The notes: a model not told the origin generated them from the sequence alone. Shown: positions 11,572 to 22,581, counted from the first letter of the stretch. The stretch: 64,000 nucleotides of DNA from Knufia peltigerae (GCA_030247855.1 JAPDRN010000086.1:62001-126000); one strand, 5' to 3'. Numbers and translations are program-made.

Positions 11572-13536
11572 ATGTTCAAGAAGAAACCACAGATCAAGAA
11601 CCTCTCTCCTCTGCGATCTTCCGACCGTCGAAAACTAGCAGATCAAATAATCTCAGACTATAAAGTTCATATCCCTACCCTACAAGAAATTGATACAACG
11701 ATCTCCAGCGAAGAAGCCCAGGCAGTGGCGTCTTCGAACAACCCCACGCCTGCTCTCGCCTCTACGCGAACCTCATTAGTCCCAGAAACATGCCTATCTG
11801 CTCGGTTTTCGACCCATGCCGGGCCTAATGCTACACTGGTGTCAGGGACAGTCTATGTGGGTGCACATCCCGGACAGGAAGAGCGAATCTTATGGATCCA
11901 GTACGGGAAAGATGCGAAATTGTATCCTACCGTGTACACACTATGGCATAATCCAGGCTTGGTGCCATTACTACATACTCCGGACTTTGTGATAGAGAAA
12001 CTCCAAACAGGCGCAGATCTGATGACCCCAGGCCTCGTTGGTGGACCGCCCTGGCCGGAGGCTGCCAAAACAGGTGCCGTCGTGGCTGTCGCTGGGTTGG
12101 AAAGACCAAGTGTACCGGTGTGGGTCGGAACATGCAAGATTGACATATCCAGTCTGGGACGGGTGCAGGGCACTAAGGGTGCAGCGGTTGAAGGTGTCCA
12201 TTGGGACGGTGACGAGATTTGGAATTGGAGCTCTACAGGTAGTGGCGGGCGAGCTGCGCCAGAAAGAATTGAAGATTGGGAACTCGAGTTCAAGGGTGCC
12301 GAAGAAAGATTGGCGGGTCTCGATCTGGATGAAGATGAGGACGCTCAAGAAGAAGGCGGTGTCGCGCTCGAGCCGGCAACGGTCAAGCAGAATGGCAACA
12401 CTCCAATCGATGGTTCGATCGAGGGCGAAGAAGAAGCACCCGAGCGAGAGCCAACGACTGCCGAAGTCGATGATGCCTTCCGTGATGCCTTTCTTTACGC
12501 TGTGTACGATGCAAAGAAGAATGGCGAGCCGCCACATTATGGCATAGACTTTCCTATCCAGCCTTCGTTCCTGATAGCAAACATGGTCCAGCCTCACTTG
12601 CGTTTCCAAAACCAACATTACACGATCAAGAAGACCTCGTGGAAGAACACCAAGAAATTCATCAAATACCTGGACAAAGCAGTTCTTGTCAAATCAAAGG
12701 ACCGGAACGGAGGTGAAACCGTCATCTTGGACATTGACTTTGAAGATGACAAAATACGCAATTTCACTCCCTACAGATTACCGAAGCCGAAGCCTCAACC
12801 TGGTAACGGTGCGAACGGGGACTCCAAGCTCGCCGTGAACGGAGGTGGCGATCCATCTGTAGGTCAGAAACTCAGCATACAGACGGTGTACCGCGCTTCC
12901 AGCAAACTCGTGCCCGATCTGATACCGTCCAAGACCACATTTTATACGGCGTCACAAGTGTCGGCATTCTTGAAAAAGTATATCGAAAACAGCCCCGAAC
13001 TGACGACGGGCACGTCCTCACCACGCTTCGTCAAGCTCAACCCTTTCATTGCCAACAACATCCTCTCCTCCCACCTCTCCGGCGGCGATTCACGGATAAT
13101 GGCAGCGGGAGAGATGGCCAGAGACGCTCTTCTCAAACGGGTCCTCGACGACTCACACCTGTGCCTACCGCACTGGGTTCTCCTCCGGAACGATCAGAGT
13201 TATGATTCTGAGAATCCCGACCCGACATTGAAACCGAAAGCGGGACCGCCGCCGCAGGTGAATGTGGTTCTGGAGAAGCGATCCGGAACCAAGACGGCCA
13301 CCAAGATTTCGGGGTTGGAAACATTCGGCGTCAACCCTCACACCCTCGGTCCCGAACTCCAGAAGAAGTGTGCGGGCAGCGCCAGCGTGGGCCAACACGT
13401 CGGTGGGAAGCCTGGCATGTTGGAGATTTTGGTGCAGGGGGACCAGAGGGACGTGGTGGAAAAGGAACTCGGAAGGAGAGGCGTGGATAGAAGATGGATC
13501 GTCTTTGAAGACAAGACCAGGAAGAAAAAGAAGTGA
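11572..13536 (+). CDS. TMA64: Translation factor eIF2D homologue (Tma64 / ligatin-like)
   Basis: A single exon of 654 aa, somewhat longer than yeast Tma64 (565 aa). The N-terminus MFKKKPQIKNLSPLRSSDRR is the hallmark pre-PUA segment. A PUA-like region covers roughly residues 80-190. A long acidic linker (near 230-300) separates it from a winged-helix-like segment around PTTAEVDDAFRDAFLYAV. A SWIB/MDM2-type region includes TTFYTASQVSAFLKKYI and FVKLNPFIANNILSSHL. The C-terminal SUI1/eIF1 domain includes SGTKTATKISGLETFG and GGKPGMLEILVQGDQ, followed by a Lys-rich tail. By family it acts at the ribosomal P site in 40S recycling and non-canonical tRNA delivery, in the cytoplasm. Start choice is firm because the MFKK start is conserved. 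Confidence 0.93.
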   Translation: MFKKKPQIKNLSPLRSSDRRKLADQIISDYKVHIPTLQEIDTTISSEEAQAVASSNNPTPALASTRTSLVPETCLSARFSTHAGPNATLVSGTVYVGAHPGQEERILWIQYGKDAKLYPTVYTLWHNPGLVPLLHTPDFVIEKLQTGADLMTPGLVGGPPWPEAAKTGAVVAVAGLERPSVPVWVGTCKIDISSLGRVQGTKGAAVEGVHWDGDEIWNWSSTGSGGRAAPERIEDWELEFKGAEERLAGLDLDEDEDAQEEGGVALEPATVKQNGNTPIDGSIEGEEEAPEREPTTAEVDDAFRDAFLYAVYDAKKNGEPPHYGIDFPIQPSFLIANMVQPHLRFQNQHYTIKKTSWKNTKKFIKYLDKAVLVKSKDRNGGETVILDIDFEDDKIRNFTPYRLPKPKPQPGNGANGDSKLAVNGGGDPSVGQKLSIQTVYRASSKLVPDLIPSKTTFYTASQVSAFLKKYIENSPELTTGTSSPRFVKLNPFIANNILSSHLSGGDSRIMAAGEMARDALLKRVLDDSHLCLPHWVLLRNDQSYDSENPDPTLKPKAGPPPQVNVVLEKRSGTKTATKISGLETFGVNPHTLGPELQKKCAGSASVGQHVGGKPGMLEILVQGDQRDVVEKELGRRGVDRRWIVFEDKTRKKKK

Positions 13537-14217
13537 TTACATGTCTCTTCGTCTCTACGAAATCTATCCTGGTCTGCAGGTCGGGCGAGGTGTCGGATCC
13601 GTACGACTGGTGTTCTCGACCCAATATCTGCCATGGACCCCATCATCAGTGAATGAAATGAAGCAATGAACAAAATTTGAAAGATTTTACACTCCCTTGT
13701 ACCTGGGCACGTTTGCACACGACACATACGGTGGCCATGAGGGTACATATTCCGCCCTTTTTTTTTAACTCCCTTACTGCTCATGTTCAACCTCGTGCCC
13801 CCCAGCTTCCCCCCGTCTTCTTCGCTCCATCAACACTGCCCTGTCGTTGCCATAATCGCTTACTACTGGGTCATACACAGAATGAGAGGATTTCCAAAAA
13901 AGAAAGTACCAGTGTACCCATTATTAATATCTGGGCTGCCTAGCCGTCTGTCTAATCATTATAGTCATGAAGAAAGGACAAAGAACTCCCCAACTTTTCA
14001 AGTGACTGCGCGCGACCGAGGTATGATGCAGTCCCTCCCAATTAACACATTGATGCATGCGAAGAAGCCCAATCGCCAGTAATAAATGAACAGCCACAAA
14101 AATTCTCCTCTGGGGCCATTTTCCCTCCAAGCATGCCCAAACCAGTCAATCAATCAATTAATGCCCATGGCCGATTCATTTTCGCCCGCCTTTGTCCGTA
14201 CATGGTCGCTTCACATC
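13537..14217. other. Convergent intergenic region, no gene seen
   Basis: 3' flanks of Tma64 (+) and tyrosinase (-). AT-rich tracts and a T-run near 13758. Short open frames have no recognisable content. Confidence 0.5.
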
Positions 14218-15369
14218 CTATAGGGAAACGTCGTACTTGTAGCAGAAAGGGCCGGAAGTAGTGCTGATGAGTTCACCAATGGTGTAAGGATTTGTCTCGA
14301 AATAACCCCAACCGGGTTGCTGAGAGTCGAGGGTTCCATTGGCGCTGGGTGGTGCGTCGTTGGCAGTCAAGGTACCGAAAACAGAATTGGCAAGATCGGG
14401 ATGACGAGCCTGCCACGAAGTGTACAAGTTGTCGAGGAAGGTATGCAACGGCCACCAGATCGGATCTTGTACAGATACAAAAATATTGGATCCCGGTGAC
14501 CCAACAACGAAATGGGCACCAGAGTGAAGACCCAAAGAACCACCGCCGGCGACACCATTGATCAAAGTATCAAAGGTGGCAATATCGTCACTCTCAAGTG
14601 CCTGGTACAGAGCGGTTTCATTGCACCACGTTTGAGCAACGTATGTGTTGAGATCGCGTGTTAAACAGGTTCTGTTGAGAGCAAAGGCATTTTCTGGCAA
14701 CGGCGCACCCATGAGGAGGTTCTGGATCGAGATGGGTTGGATGGTAGTTTCCATGTTGGCAAATGGGCCACTCGTGACACAGCCTCCGCCCGAGCCATGA
14801 GGGAGCGAGAAGTTGGGGGAGAGCATGACGGGCCCTGTGTCCACATATTCACCATCACCAGACATGGAGTATTCAGAGCCATCAAAGACGGCGCTGCCAT
14901 GGAGGTTGTCCGCAGTGGCAGGCCAGTTCCAATACGGGAAAGCACCCTGGTAACCACACGTCTGTCTCAAGTCCTCCTCGAACAGGTGAAGGTAGTATCG
15001 ATGCCACGTCAAGAAGTAGGCTGACAGGTGGACGATCTCGGTCAAGTTGGTGTGGACAACTGCATAGTCGAAGTATCGGTTGATGGCGGCAGGGTAGAGT
15101 GTCTGGTCTAGTTGGGATGGCTGGGCCATGATGCATTTGACGGCGTCGGTGTAGGCCTTGCGCTCTTGGGGGGCCATGGAGTCGAAGTCTTTGCGGATTT
15201 TGACATTGTCATCCGTACATGCCTCGTACTTCCCAGGGAAGCGTTCGTTGTTCCAGCTGTCGATGTTGGGAAAATGGGGAGTCGGCCCCCATGGTTTGGG
15301 AGCTGCGTTGACGACCGAGAGGGTGGCCGACAGTGCCAGAATAGAGAGAGATAATAGTGTTCTGGTCAT
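14218..15369 (-). CDS. Secreted tyrosinase (type-3 copper protein)
   Basis: A single exon of 383 aa. An N-terminal signal peptide (about residues 1-22, LLSLSILALSATLSVVNAA) predicts secretion. The CuA site is His106, His114 and His123 within VVHTNLTEIVHLSAYFLTWHRYYLH. The CuB site is His282 and His286 (LHSGAHF), then His309 in DPIWWPLHTFLDNLY. All six copper ligands are thus present at usual spacing, although the usual double His of CuB (FxxHH) is reduced to one. By family it oxidises mono- and diphenols with O2, feeding melanin or phenolic metabolism. It lacks the C-terminal lid domain of the long fungal tyrosinases, so it resembles the short secreted class. Eight Cys and several N-x-S/T sites suit an extracellular protein. 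Confidence 0.9.
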   Translation of the reverse strand: MTRTLLSLSILALSATLSVVNAAPKPWGPTPHFPNIDSWNNERFPGKYEACTDDNVKIRKDFDSMAPQERKAYTDAVKCIMAQPSQLDQTLYPAAINRYFDYAVVHTNLTEIVHLSAYFLTWHRYYLHLFEEDLRQTCGYQGAFPYWNWPATADNLHGSAVFDGSEYSMSGDGEYVDTGPVMLSPNFSLPHGSGGGCVTSGPFANMETTIQPISIQNLLMGAPLPENAFALNRTCLTRDLNTYVAQTWCNETALYQALESDDIATFDTLINGVAGGGSLGLHSGAHFVVGSPGSNIFVSVQDPIWWPLHTFLDNLYTSWQARHPDLANSVFGTLTANDAPPSANGTLDSQQPGWGYFETNPYTIGELISTTSGPFCYKYDVSL

Positions 15370-17564
15370 ATTGAACGATTGTGATATGATAAGACCTTAT
15401 AAAGCAGAGTCAAGACGAGATGAATGAGAAAGCAAAGTGAAAAAAACCCCAAGTCCGCCACAGGTTGAAACGAAGGTCGGTCTCACGTAGAGACTTTCTA
15501 GAGGAAAGAGCGCCTGAGAGATCGAAAGAACAGACAAGCCAGGGGAAGGGCGAGCAGAAAGGTGCATATAAAAGAAGTAGATAGGAAGTACTCCGTATGA
15601 ATGGTAGGAATGGAAAGTGTCAATATACTCGTACGGACAGCTGAAAACCAATCGACTAGAGGGATCTTACTGTGGATTTTGACCTGCTGAAGCGAGTCCG
15701 ATGAGCATTAAATTAAGGACATCGAGGACCAAGACACAGCCTAGACTTGATATAGCGAACAGACAGGGTTGGGGGGAGGGCAGGACATTTTCCAAGGCTG
15801 TGGCGGAATAACGAGAAAAGGGCCATGGGGAGCGACACCAGTACTCGTACAGACAGTACGGGATGGATAAAACAATGAGGCAGGAAAAAGGAGCCAGGAT
15901 TGCATGAAGGCACGCTTTAGGAGATGCTATTTTGGGGTTTCACAAGACCGGGGATTGATTTGATGGCAGGATTGATGGAAGAGATGTTATTGCATGATCG
16001 TCACGATGGACATGAATCTTTACCGCATCAAGAGCATCAGCACACATATTCATGTAAGGACAAGGCTCAGGCAAGGCCTCCCATGCCCTCCATTACGAGG
16101 CCTCCTCTTGAGTATCAAACCAATCTTGGGCTGCCTTGTCAGATCTCCCTACAGTACAGATCTTGAGTAACAATAAAAGTCGACAAAGAACACAGGGAGG
16201 AGGCAAAACAAATACGCTGTGTCTTCAAAAGTTCATCCTGTACATCATCTCTATGTGCATCTACACCCCTTCAACAACACTTCTCACATACCCGGGTTCT
16301 CAATCCCTACGAGTCCAACTTCTCCTCGTGCGGATACAAGTACGGAGTATGAAAAGATCTTCCGCCGGCCTGATTCAAGCTTCTCACTCTTCCGTAGGTG
16401 GCGGAGCCTCGAACTCATCCCCCACTGCGCCTTTCCGAGCCTCGTTTAAATCCCCTGTCAAGTCCTTAGCCGCTCTTCACCAGTGGGAACTAATGCACAT
16501 CCTCGGTGGCCGTGCTACAAACTGTTCGCCATTGGGCAATCATTCATGAAACCTTCAACTTGAGCATGCGGGATCCTCTCAACCTGTCTGCCTTTTGATG
16601 ACCCCAGCAACAACATATGCTTAGCATTTGATCTGTCTGGTCTCGTACGACCTCACGATCCTCATTCTACCACAGGAACAACAGCCTTGGAGTAGTATGA
16701 ATGCCTATTACGGCACAGTGGGTTCTGGCCTGATCTTCCCAAATTTCCCCCTACGTTGGGTTCGTACGACATGTTTGCAACACAACACACTCCCTGGTCC
16801 ACCCCCTTCATTGAGAGGTTCCAAGACTCTGAGCTGTCAAGATTGACCTCTGCTGAGACGCGTAATGGCCGAGTTTCACATGACATTCATTGCCTCGGAC
16901 TCACGGTTGGCCGAGCTAGACCCGCATATTCTACATACGGACGACAGATAATTGACATGTTTTCTATTTGTGTTCGACCAAGCTTCAGATTGCATCCTGA
17001 TGAGAGACTTGCAGTCATTAGTATTGATCGTGAATGATGTTAATAGCGGCCGAATACGTTGAGCACGATAGCCTGAAGGCCCAATGAGCCAAGATTCTTG
17101 CTAGCTAATTTAATTCACAGGCCTTCTCGAGAGACTTCATGAGCAAGGGATCCGCCATCCTAGGGTCTGATGTCGAGCTAGGCTTATTGATCGTCAGCCA
17201 AGCATACAGAGTACATCCTGCTAAAACACATTCGCCTCGAATGGCAACAGTGGCAGTAGCGGAAGCAATCACCTTCTCTCCGGGATGGACCACAATACGG
17301 AGTACGCAACACTGCATCGATGTTGGACATGCTCAAGATATCCCCAGCCACACAAAGAACTCGTGGCATGTGTTACCACAACGGCCGAAGGAAGCTGCAG
17401 GAGCTTCAGCCAGACACATTTTGGTACGCCATGGAATGGTACTTTTCTAGCCAGGTCTGCGCTCCTTCGTCTGATGAGATTTCGGAGTGGTGTTCGCCAT
17501 CAGATAATCGTGCATTCTTGTCACAATCTATGCTGTGGCCTCGCACCAAGGAACATAAAGGTTC
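15370..17564. other. 2.2-kb gene-poor intergenic region
   Basis: Upstream of the tyrosinase and downstream of the ceramidase-like gene. Contains three copies of the ACTCCGTA/TACGGAGT motif (near 15590, 16341 and 17296). Open frames up to 137 codons exist on the + strand (16136-16549, 17139-17450, 17320-17595) but none has a recognisable domain or a consistent intron structure. I see no gene I can support. Confidence 0.45.
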
Positions 17565-18797
17565 TTATTGCTCGCTGCTCAGAGGAGTAGGATAAATCCC
17601 TGTCCAGGTAACCTTGCCTCGTTTTGGATCGAGGATGCTGGCATAGTGTGTTTGCTCGTTGGTCGTAGGGTACATTGAAACCCACTCAATCACCTCCGAT
17701 TGTGTTATGCTGGTAAGTCTCTCAGATTCCGCAGAGTCCAGGCCACCCTTCCGTTTTGATTGCCGTTTAATTTTGCGTACACGTGATCTCCACTTCGCCG
17801 AAATGCACTCTAGACGCTCCCGGCTTTCTTCAAGAAGTTCTTCCAGTCCAATTGCTTTGTGAGAGTGAGAGTCAGTGGTTGCTTTCGCGGCAGGGGTGGC
17901 TATCGCAGATTCGGGACGGTGTCGCAGCTCGTCATGATTTGTTGCGGCGACGAATGTATCTGAACGTCGGATCAAGCCAGTATCATAGTCTTTCTCAATG
18001 ACAATAGCTGAGTCGCCATCACAGAGTATAAGGTACGCTGCTGTCGTGTGGAGAGGGGCCAATACATCTGTTATCTCCGCTAGTGACTTGGCTTGACTGT
18101 CGATGTTAGGTTCTGGAACTATATGGCTCCTCAAGATGCTGGATATCGATTGACGATAACCCAGGAGAACAAGCAGATGGTGGAAATAAAACCTGAAATG
18201 TCCTCGTTTGTTGTCGGCGTTGTGTAGAGCTCGAAAATTGAGCGATATGCTCAAATTTGGACGTACACCCGTCAAGACGCCGACGAAGCCGGCGTAGGAT
18301 ACACTGCTAGCGAGCACTTGCCGAGGATGGGCAGATTTACTCCGAATAAAATCGAGTTGTACGATGACAGACCGAAGAGGATCCATAGTCCAGTCAAGGG
18401 TGCGGAAATGAAGCATTTTGGCCTCGTGTCTGGGCTGACCAGGCTCGATTGTTTTGACAGCACCAGAAGTGCAACCCATGAGAAGGTCTAGGATTGTGTT
18501 GAAAGCGACCAGAAGATAAATAGGAATTTCGACCACTTCAGCAATACCACGCAACTCGGCTGTTTCAATTGGGGAATTGAGCCGTCTCAACAGCAATCGA
18601 GCGAGACCATTAACCGAGTTATGATAGCGGGAAGGCAGACCAATGTCTGCTAGCAAGCTGTCGAACAGTCCTGAAAGGCTCTTAATGCGATCTTTGTACT
18701 CCGTTGCAAGAGCCTTATACCTCTCTTCCGGTGGAAGATCTAGATCGATGGTGAACGTTGGCGCCGCAATTGGGGCATTTCCAGTTTCTACAGCCAT
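17565..18797 (-). CDS. Acid ceramidase / NAAA-like Ntn amidohydrolase
   Basis: A single exon of 410 aa. The catalytic region is clear: GCTSGAVK with the predicted nucleophile Cys109, HFRTLDW (Arg132) about 20 residues later, then SVSYAGFVGVLTGVRPNLSISLNFR near 165-189. These match the beta-chain core of acid ceramidase and N-acylethanolamine acid amidase, which self-cleave before the Cys and hydrolyse N-acyl amides. The N-terminal PPEERYKAL segment is also usual in fungal relatives. There is no signal peptide, unlike the lysosomal animal enzymes. A strongly basic stretch (WRSRVRKIKRQSKRKGG) sits near residue 340. The substrate may be ceramide or another N-acyl amide; sequence does not decide. 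Confidence 0.85.
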   Translation of the reverse strand: MAVETGNAPIAAPTFTIDLDLPPEERYKALATEYKDRIKSLSGLFDSLLADIGLPSRYHNSVNGLARLLLRRLNSPIETAELRGIAEVVEIPIYLLVAFNTILDLLMGCTSGAVKTIEPGQPRHEAKMLHFRTLDWTMDPLRSVIVQLDFIRSKSAHPRQVLASSVSYAGFVGVLTGVRPNLSISLNFRALHNADNKRGHFRFYFHHLLVLLGYRQSISSILRSHIVPEPNIDSQAKSLAEITDVLAPLHTTAAYLILCDGDSAIVIEKDYDTGLIRRSDTFVAATNHDELRHRPESAIATPAAKATTDSHSHKAIGLEELLEESRERLECISAKWRSRVRKIKRQSKRKGGLDSAESERLTSITQSEVIEWVSMYPTTNEQTHYASILDPKRGKVTWTGIYPTPLSSEQ

Positions 18798-19822
18798 CTT
18801 CCATAGGCTCTCGAGCTTGAGGATCTCGACTTGTGGATTGATGAAAGGAATGTTCGTTCTGCTTCAGAAGGTGAACGTAAGCGTTGATCCAGAGAGGGTG
18901 ATCACTTGACTGGACGTTTGTGGCAGCCTATTAAGACTTAGACACCAAGTGTCCAGAACCAAAAGCCTGGTCAGGTTGGCCAAAAACAACGCGCATAGCA
19001 TCGGACAGCACGATGGAGTCCGAGCGATTCCTCCATGCCTGGGAAACTATCGCACAACTTCGAGGGATGTACGAGGTCGAGAAATGTATCTCTCAAGTTT
19101 GATAAGATTATTCAAGCGAGGCGTTGGGCTCGGCACACTTTCCAACTATCATTTCCGCAGCCAACAACATCAACCTCCTTTCTCAGCTGCAGCCAGTCTT
19201 GAATCTCAAGGCATTGTAGTTCAGCATGGATCTGTATTTATTATGTGGCAACTATTGATGCTGTCGTGCCTAAGCTATATGTGTCTAGATTCCTACAGTG
19301 TTAGCTGTCCCTTCAGCATCAGCCACTGCTACTTTCGTATTGTTTCCTGTGGTGATCTGGGCATTTGAGAGATCACTGTTCACCTCCGGTGCACGCCGTA
19401 TCGATCCTGGAAATGCCGAAGCAGTTAACGCTTCGTTTGATCGGGGATCATTGAGAATCAATAACTGCGGTGTCAGCGGCAGAGAAGTTGCGATGAGGCT
19501 GTAACAGTATCTTGAATTCATCAATGAATCCCGGGTACCTTTGATATGAGGTATCCGAGGTAAAACAATAGCACGAGACATTGAGCAAAAGAGAGGAGTA
19601 TCGAATTTCATTCACTGGTCGCTATCAACCGTCCAACCTCTAAGACTTGTGGGTTTCGATCTCGAATTCATATTCACCGTCCGCGCTTTCCTGGTATTTA
19701 AATTGTACCGCACCTTTCAACTCGCTCCAAACATTACTTGAGTCTCTTTTCCAGCACCATTTGTTAGTCCTGCCTGGTATCTTTCCTGACTCAAACCCAA
19801 CAAATCAACATCAACTCCCATC
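18798..19822. other. Divergent intergenic region, no firm gene
   Basis: About 1 kb. A minus-strand frame of 108 codons (19611-19285) and a plus-strand frame of 139 codons (18949-19368) are present without recognisable content. The stretch just upstream of 19823 is CT- and CA-rich and looks like a 5' leader. Confidence 0.4.
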
Positions 19823-20905
19823 ATGTGTTTCGCCTGCGGTGGCTGGCCCTGGACTCGACATCTGCAACTTGCCGCTGAGCCTGTCAAGCAAGAGTACATC
19901 TTCCTCGACGACAACGTTGAATTCTACGAGGATCGTCGCACTGTAAGTGACGAGTGAATGAACCACCTGCCTTCCTCGAGTCTTTTGCGTACTATGAACC
20001 GGAACCTTCACTCTTTCCTCATCAACCCATCAACCCATCTTACCTAGATACCCGACATCTTTACGCCTTTTCTACACCATCAACATCACCGACGACAGTG
20101 CGAGACAATGCCGAACTTTTACAATTATCAAGGCCTCAATCCCTCTGCCCTCAACGGCGCAAGCGCTGCCGGACACTGGGAAGATCCTGCCGACTGGCCA
20201 CGTACATTTTACTATGTCTCAGCTGCTGACGGAACCCAACAGGGCATTCACCCACCAGCACCGGTTTATCAATCGAACCAACCTGCTCAGCCAGCCATGT
20301 ACTACTTTGCCGTCAGTATACCAGAATTCCCCTCCCTCCCTTCACCCTGGCTAACTTCCACCCAGGGTAACTCGTCTGCTCCCGCAGGCTACTACGCGAA
20401 TGGTCTCTACTACGGGACTGCTCCTCCTACAGCAACATCCGGTTGGCCTTACACCTGTTACCCACTTTCCAATACCCCTGCTGCCAGCCCTTTCTGTGCT
20501 ACGTACGGCTACTCACCATATTACACAGCACCTTACCAAATCCCGACCGCCACTGTCGCACCCTGGATGCAGACCTCGGCATCGGCCCAAGCTGCCGCAG
20601 CCGTTGCCGCTAACGCAGCTCTTCAACAAATGCCAAATGCACCTGCCTTCTTTGTTGGAGCCACCACCGCCGAGATGCAGGCCCAGAACACAATCCTCGC
20701 TGCCCATCTTGCTGCAACGCAGTCACAACCAACCATGCTTGCTCCATACAAACCTGGTTCGAGCCCGCAGTTCTGGTGCAAAGAGTTGGACGGAAGCTGG
20801 ACACTGAGAGAGTACGCCGATACCTTGAAGGGTGACTTTCCACCAGGCCATTGGGAGCGCCATGGAACAAGCGGCTACTATTACTACGTTCGCCACTCCA
20901 GCTAA
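19823..20905 (+). CDS. Tyr/Ala/Pro-rich fungal protein of unknown function
   Basis: I do not recognise a functional family. Exon 1 (19823-19942) encodes 40 aa starting MCFACGGWPWTRH, with one CxxC. A canonical GTAAGT donor and a CAG acceptor at 20098 join it in frame to 20099-20905. The main part is low complexity, with many Tyr, Pro, Ala and Gln. The C-terminal 45 residues are more ordered: FWCKELDGSWTLREY, then PPGHWERHGTSGYYYYVR, a pattern I recall from uncharacterised fungal proteins. A possible second intron of exactly 54 nt (20311-20364; GTCAGT donor, CTAAC branch-like site, CCAG acceptor) would shorten it from 308 to 290 aa without a frame change. The two exons could instead be separate transcripts; the junction needs RNA evidence. 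Confidence 0.6.
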
Positions 20906-21242
20906 GCGGAGTCAGAGGCCATGTCTGGGGTACTGGATGGGGGAGCACTCAATCACATACAATGTGATATACAGTCAACGTGCAAAAGAGCGACGGTGAC
21001 AAGTGCGCTTTCAACCACCACGGGAGAGAGGACGATTCGTGCAAATGAATCTTGGTTAGCACGGTTGATATCATTGTTCGCAGAATTGCTAGTCACAGAG
21101 CTCAAGCCCAGATACCGCTTCGGTCCAAACATAATGAGACCTTGAGAGAAGTGTTTCATATTATTGCTCAGTCAACTCGAGATGATTAAGCCAGAGCTGT
21201 CTGCGCTTAACATACCGTTAAGTAATATGTTGTGACATAAGA
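20906..21242. other. Convergent 3' intergenic region, no gene seen
   Basis: 337 bp between the stops of two converging genes; nothing recognised. Confidence 0.5.
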
Positions 21243-22229
21243 TCATTGTTTTACGTGTCCCATGGCGCTCTCCATCCACAACTTCGTGTATAGCTGGTGT
21301 AAATAAGCCATAGTTGGCGGCATTGGTTCAGCCGTCTTGTCCTTGATCTCAGGATCACCCTGATAGAAGATACTCTTGAGCCTGAACTCGGCAAACCCCT
21401 TATCAAAGTCCATAGTTGCACTGATCTCGAATAATCCATCACTCGGTCTGTTGGCGTCTGGATTGTTCAACGGTGAGTCTCCACACCGGATGAGTATCGA
21501 CGTGGGAGTCTTGTCTAGCACGACAAAATGGTCTGTTATCTCGGTGCCTTTGTCGTAAGTTGAGGATTTGAGGTCTTTAGGATCCCACAGCTGGTGGGCG
21601 GTCGTAGTGTTGTTTCGCCATTTCCGTTCCAAGTATAGTCTTTGAATGGTATATCCTGTTTCCATCAAGAGGGTTAGATCGGTCCCCAAGTTCAGGGTCA
21701 AGGAGAAACAAAACTGGTGTCAGAAAAGGTTGAAAGGTTCAACCCCAGACATCATGCGGCGATTTATGGCACGTGTTCAGTATATTTTTTTTTCTCCTGG
21801 GTTCAACATCCAAGTGGATGTATCGTGATGCCTTTCGAAGAACAACGCAAAGGGGTCGTTCGTCCAGGATAATCTTCATGCTGCGAAAATGCCGAGGGGA
21901 TGATGAAAACAGAACATACCAGGACCTCCCCAGATTCCTTGACTGAATGCTTCGACCAGTTTGGACCCCCCTTTTTGGGCGTCCTCGACGAGCTCCGGTC
22001 GTAGCTTGAACAGTGGCAACCGTCGCACACATTCATCGTGCGTCGTCGGGTTCTGTAGCGGATTGAACTTCTTGTACCAGCTACTCTGGAACAGTGGCTC
22101 TGTAGCTGGGGTGAATTGATCGGCCGGTGTGAAATGGCAGTGTTTTGTCCACACGAAAAATGCGCCGACCGATGCAAGGCCAGTTATCGTCAAGCCTTGG
22201 AAAGCTTTTGAGATTCGTGAAGGCCCCAT
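21243..22229 (-). CDS. Conserved fungal membrane-anchored protein, function unknown
   Basis: Two exons, 22229-21920 and 21655-21243, give 240 aa. The junction G|GA restores a smooth core, GGPGYTIQRLYLERKWRN. Upstream of it lies THDECVRRLPLFKLRPELVED and GGSKLVEAFSQGIWGG; downstream AHQLWDPKDLKSSTYDKGTEITDHF and RPSDGLFEISATMDF. This arrangement resembles uncharacterised proteins widespread in filamentous fungi. One hydrophobic helix (about residues 12-28, LTITGLASVGAFFVW) near the N-terminus suggests a membrane anchor, perhaps mitochondrial; that is inference. The intron, 264 nt, is much longer than its neighbours and contains its own open frames, so an extra small exon within it is possible. 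Confidence 0.7.
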
Positions 22230-22581
22230 ACTTGCAGTGAATTTCGAGTTTTATTTTGTATCCAGAGGATTTTGAAGGGGTATAAAGCCTTGGGCCTTGA
22301 GGGAAGAGGATTCTTTTTGACCTTTGGAGGGCAATCTCGGCTGTTGCACCGTTCACTACCGACACGATCGGAGTTCTACGAGAGACACGGCCCATTGGTG
22401 ATGCATTTTCCTCGGAGCATTAATAATTCACCGTACTCTTCGCTGTGTCTCCAACTACGGTGATACAGATATTCCCGTACTACAATTTCGAGATTTGAAT
22501 GATTTCACAACCGCTGGTCGCAGCGGGACAAATTTATTTTCAGACGTCCGTATATCAACTCGTAAACACAGCACCACAGCC
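22230..22581. promoter_or_regulatory. Divergent promoter between unknown gene and Prp45
   Basis: About 350 bp carrying both promoters. No individual element was assigned. Confidence 0.4.

Noticed and set aside
15370..17564. Biosynthetic gene cluster around the tyrosinase
   Set aside because: Flanking genes are a translation factor and an amidase separated by empty DNA; no synthase or tailoring set is present.
19285..19611. 108-codon minus-strand open frame near the low-complexity gene
   Set aside because: No domain and no consistent exon joining; kept only as a remark in the intergenic entry.
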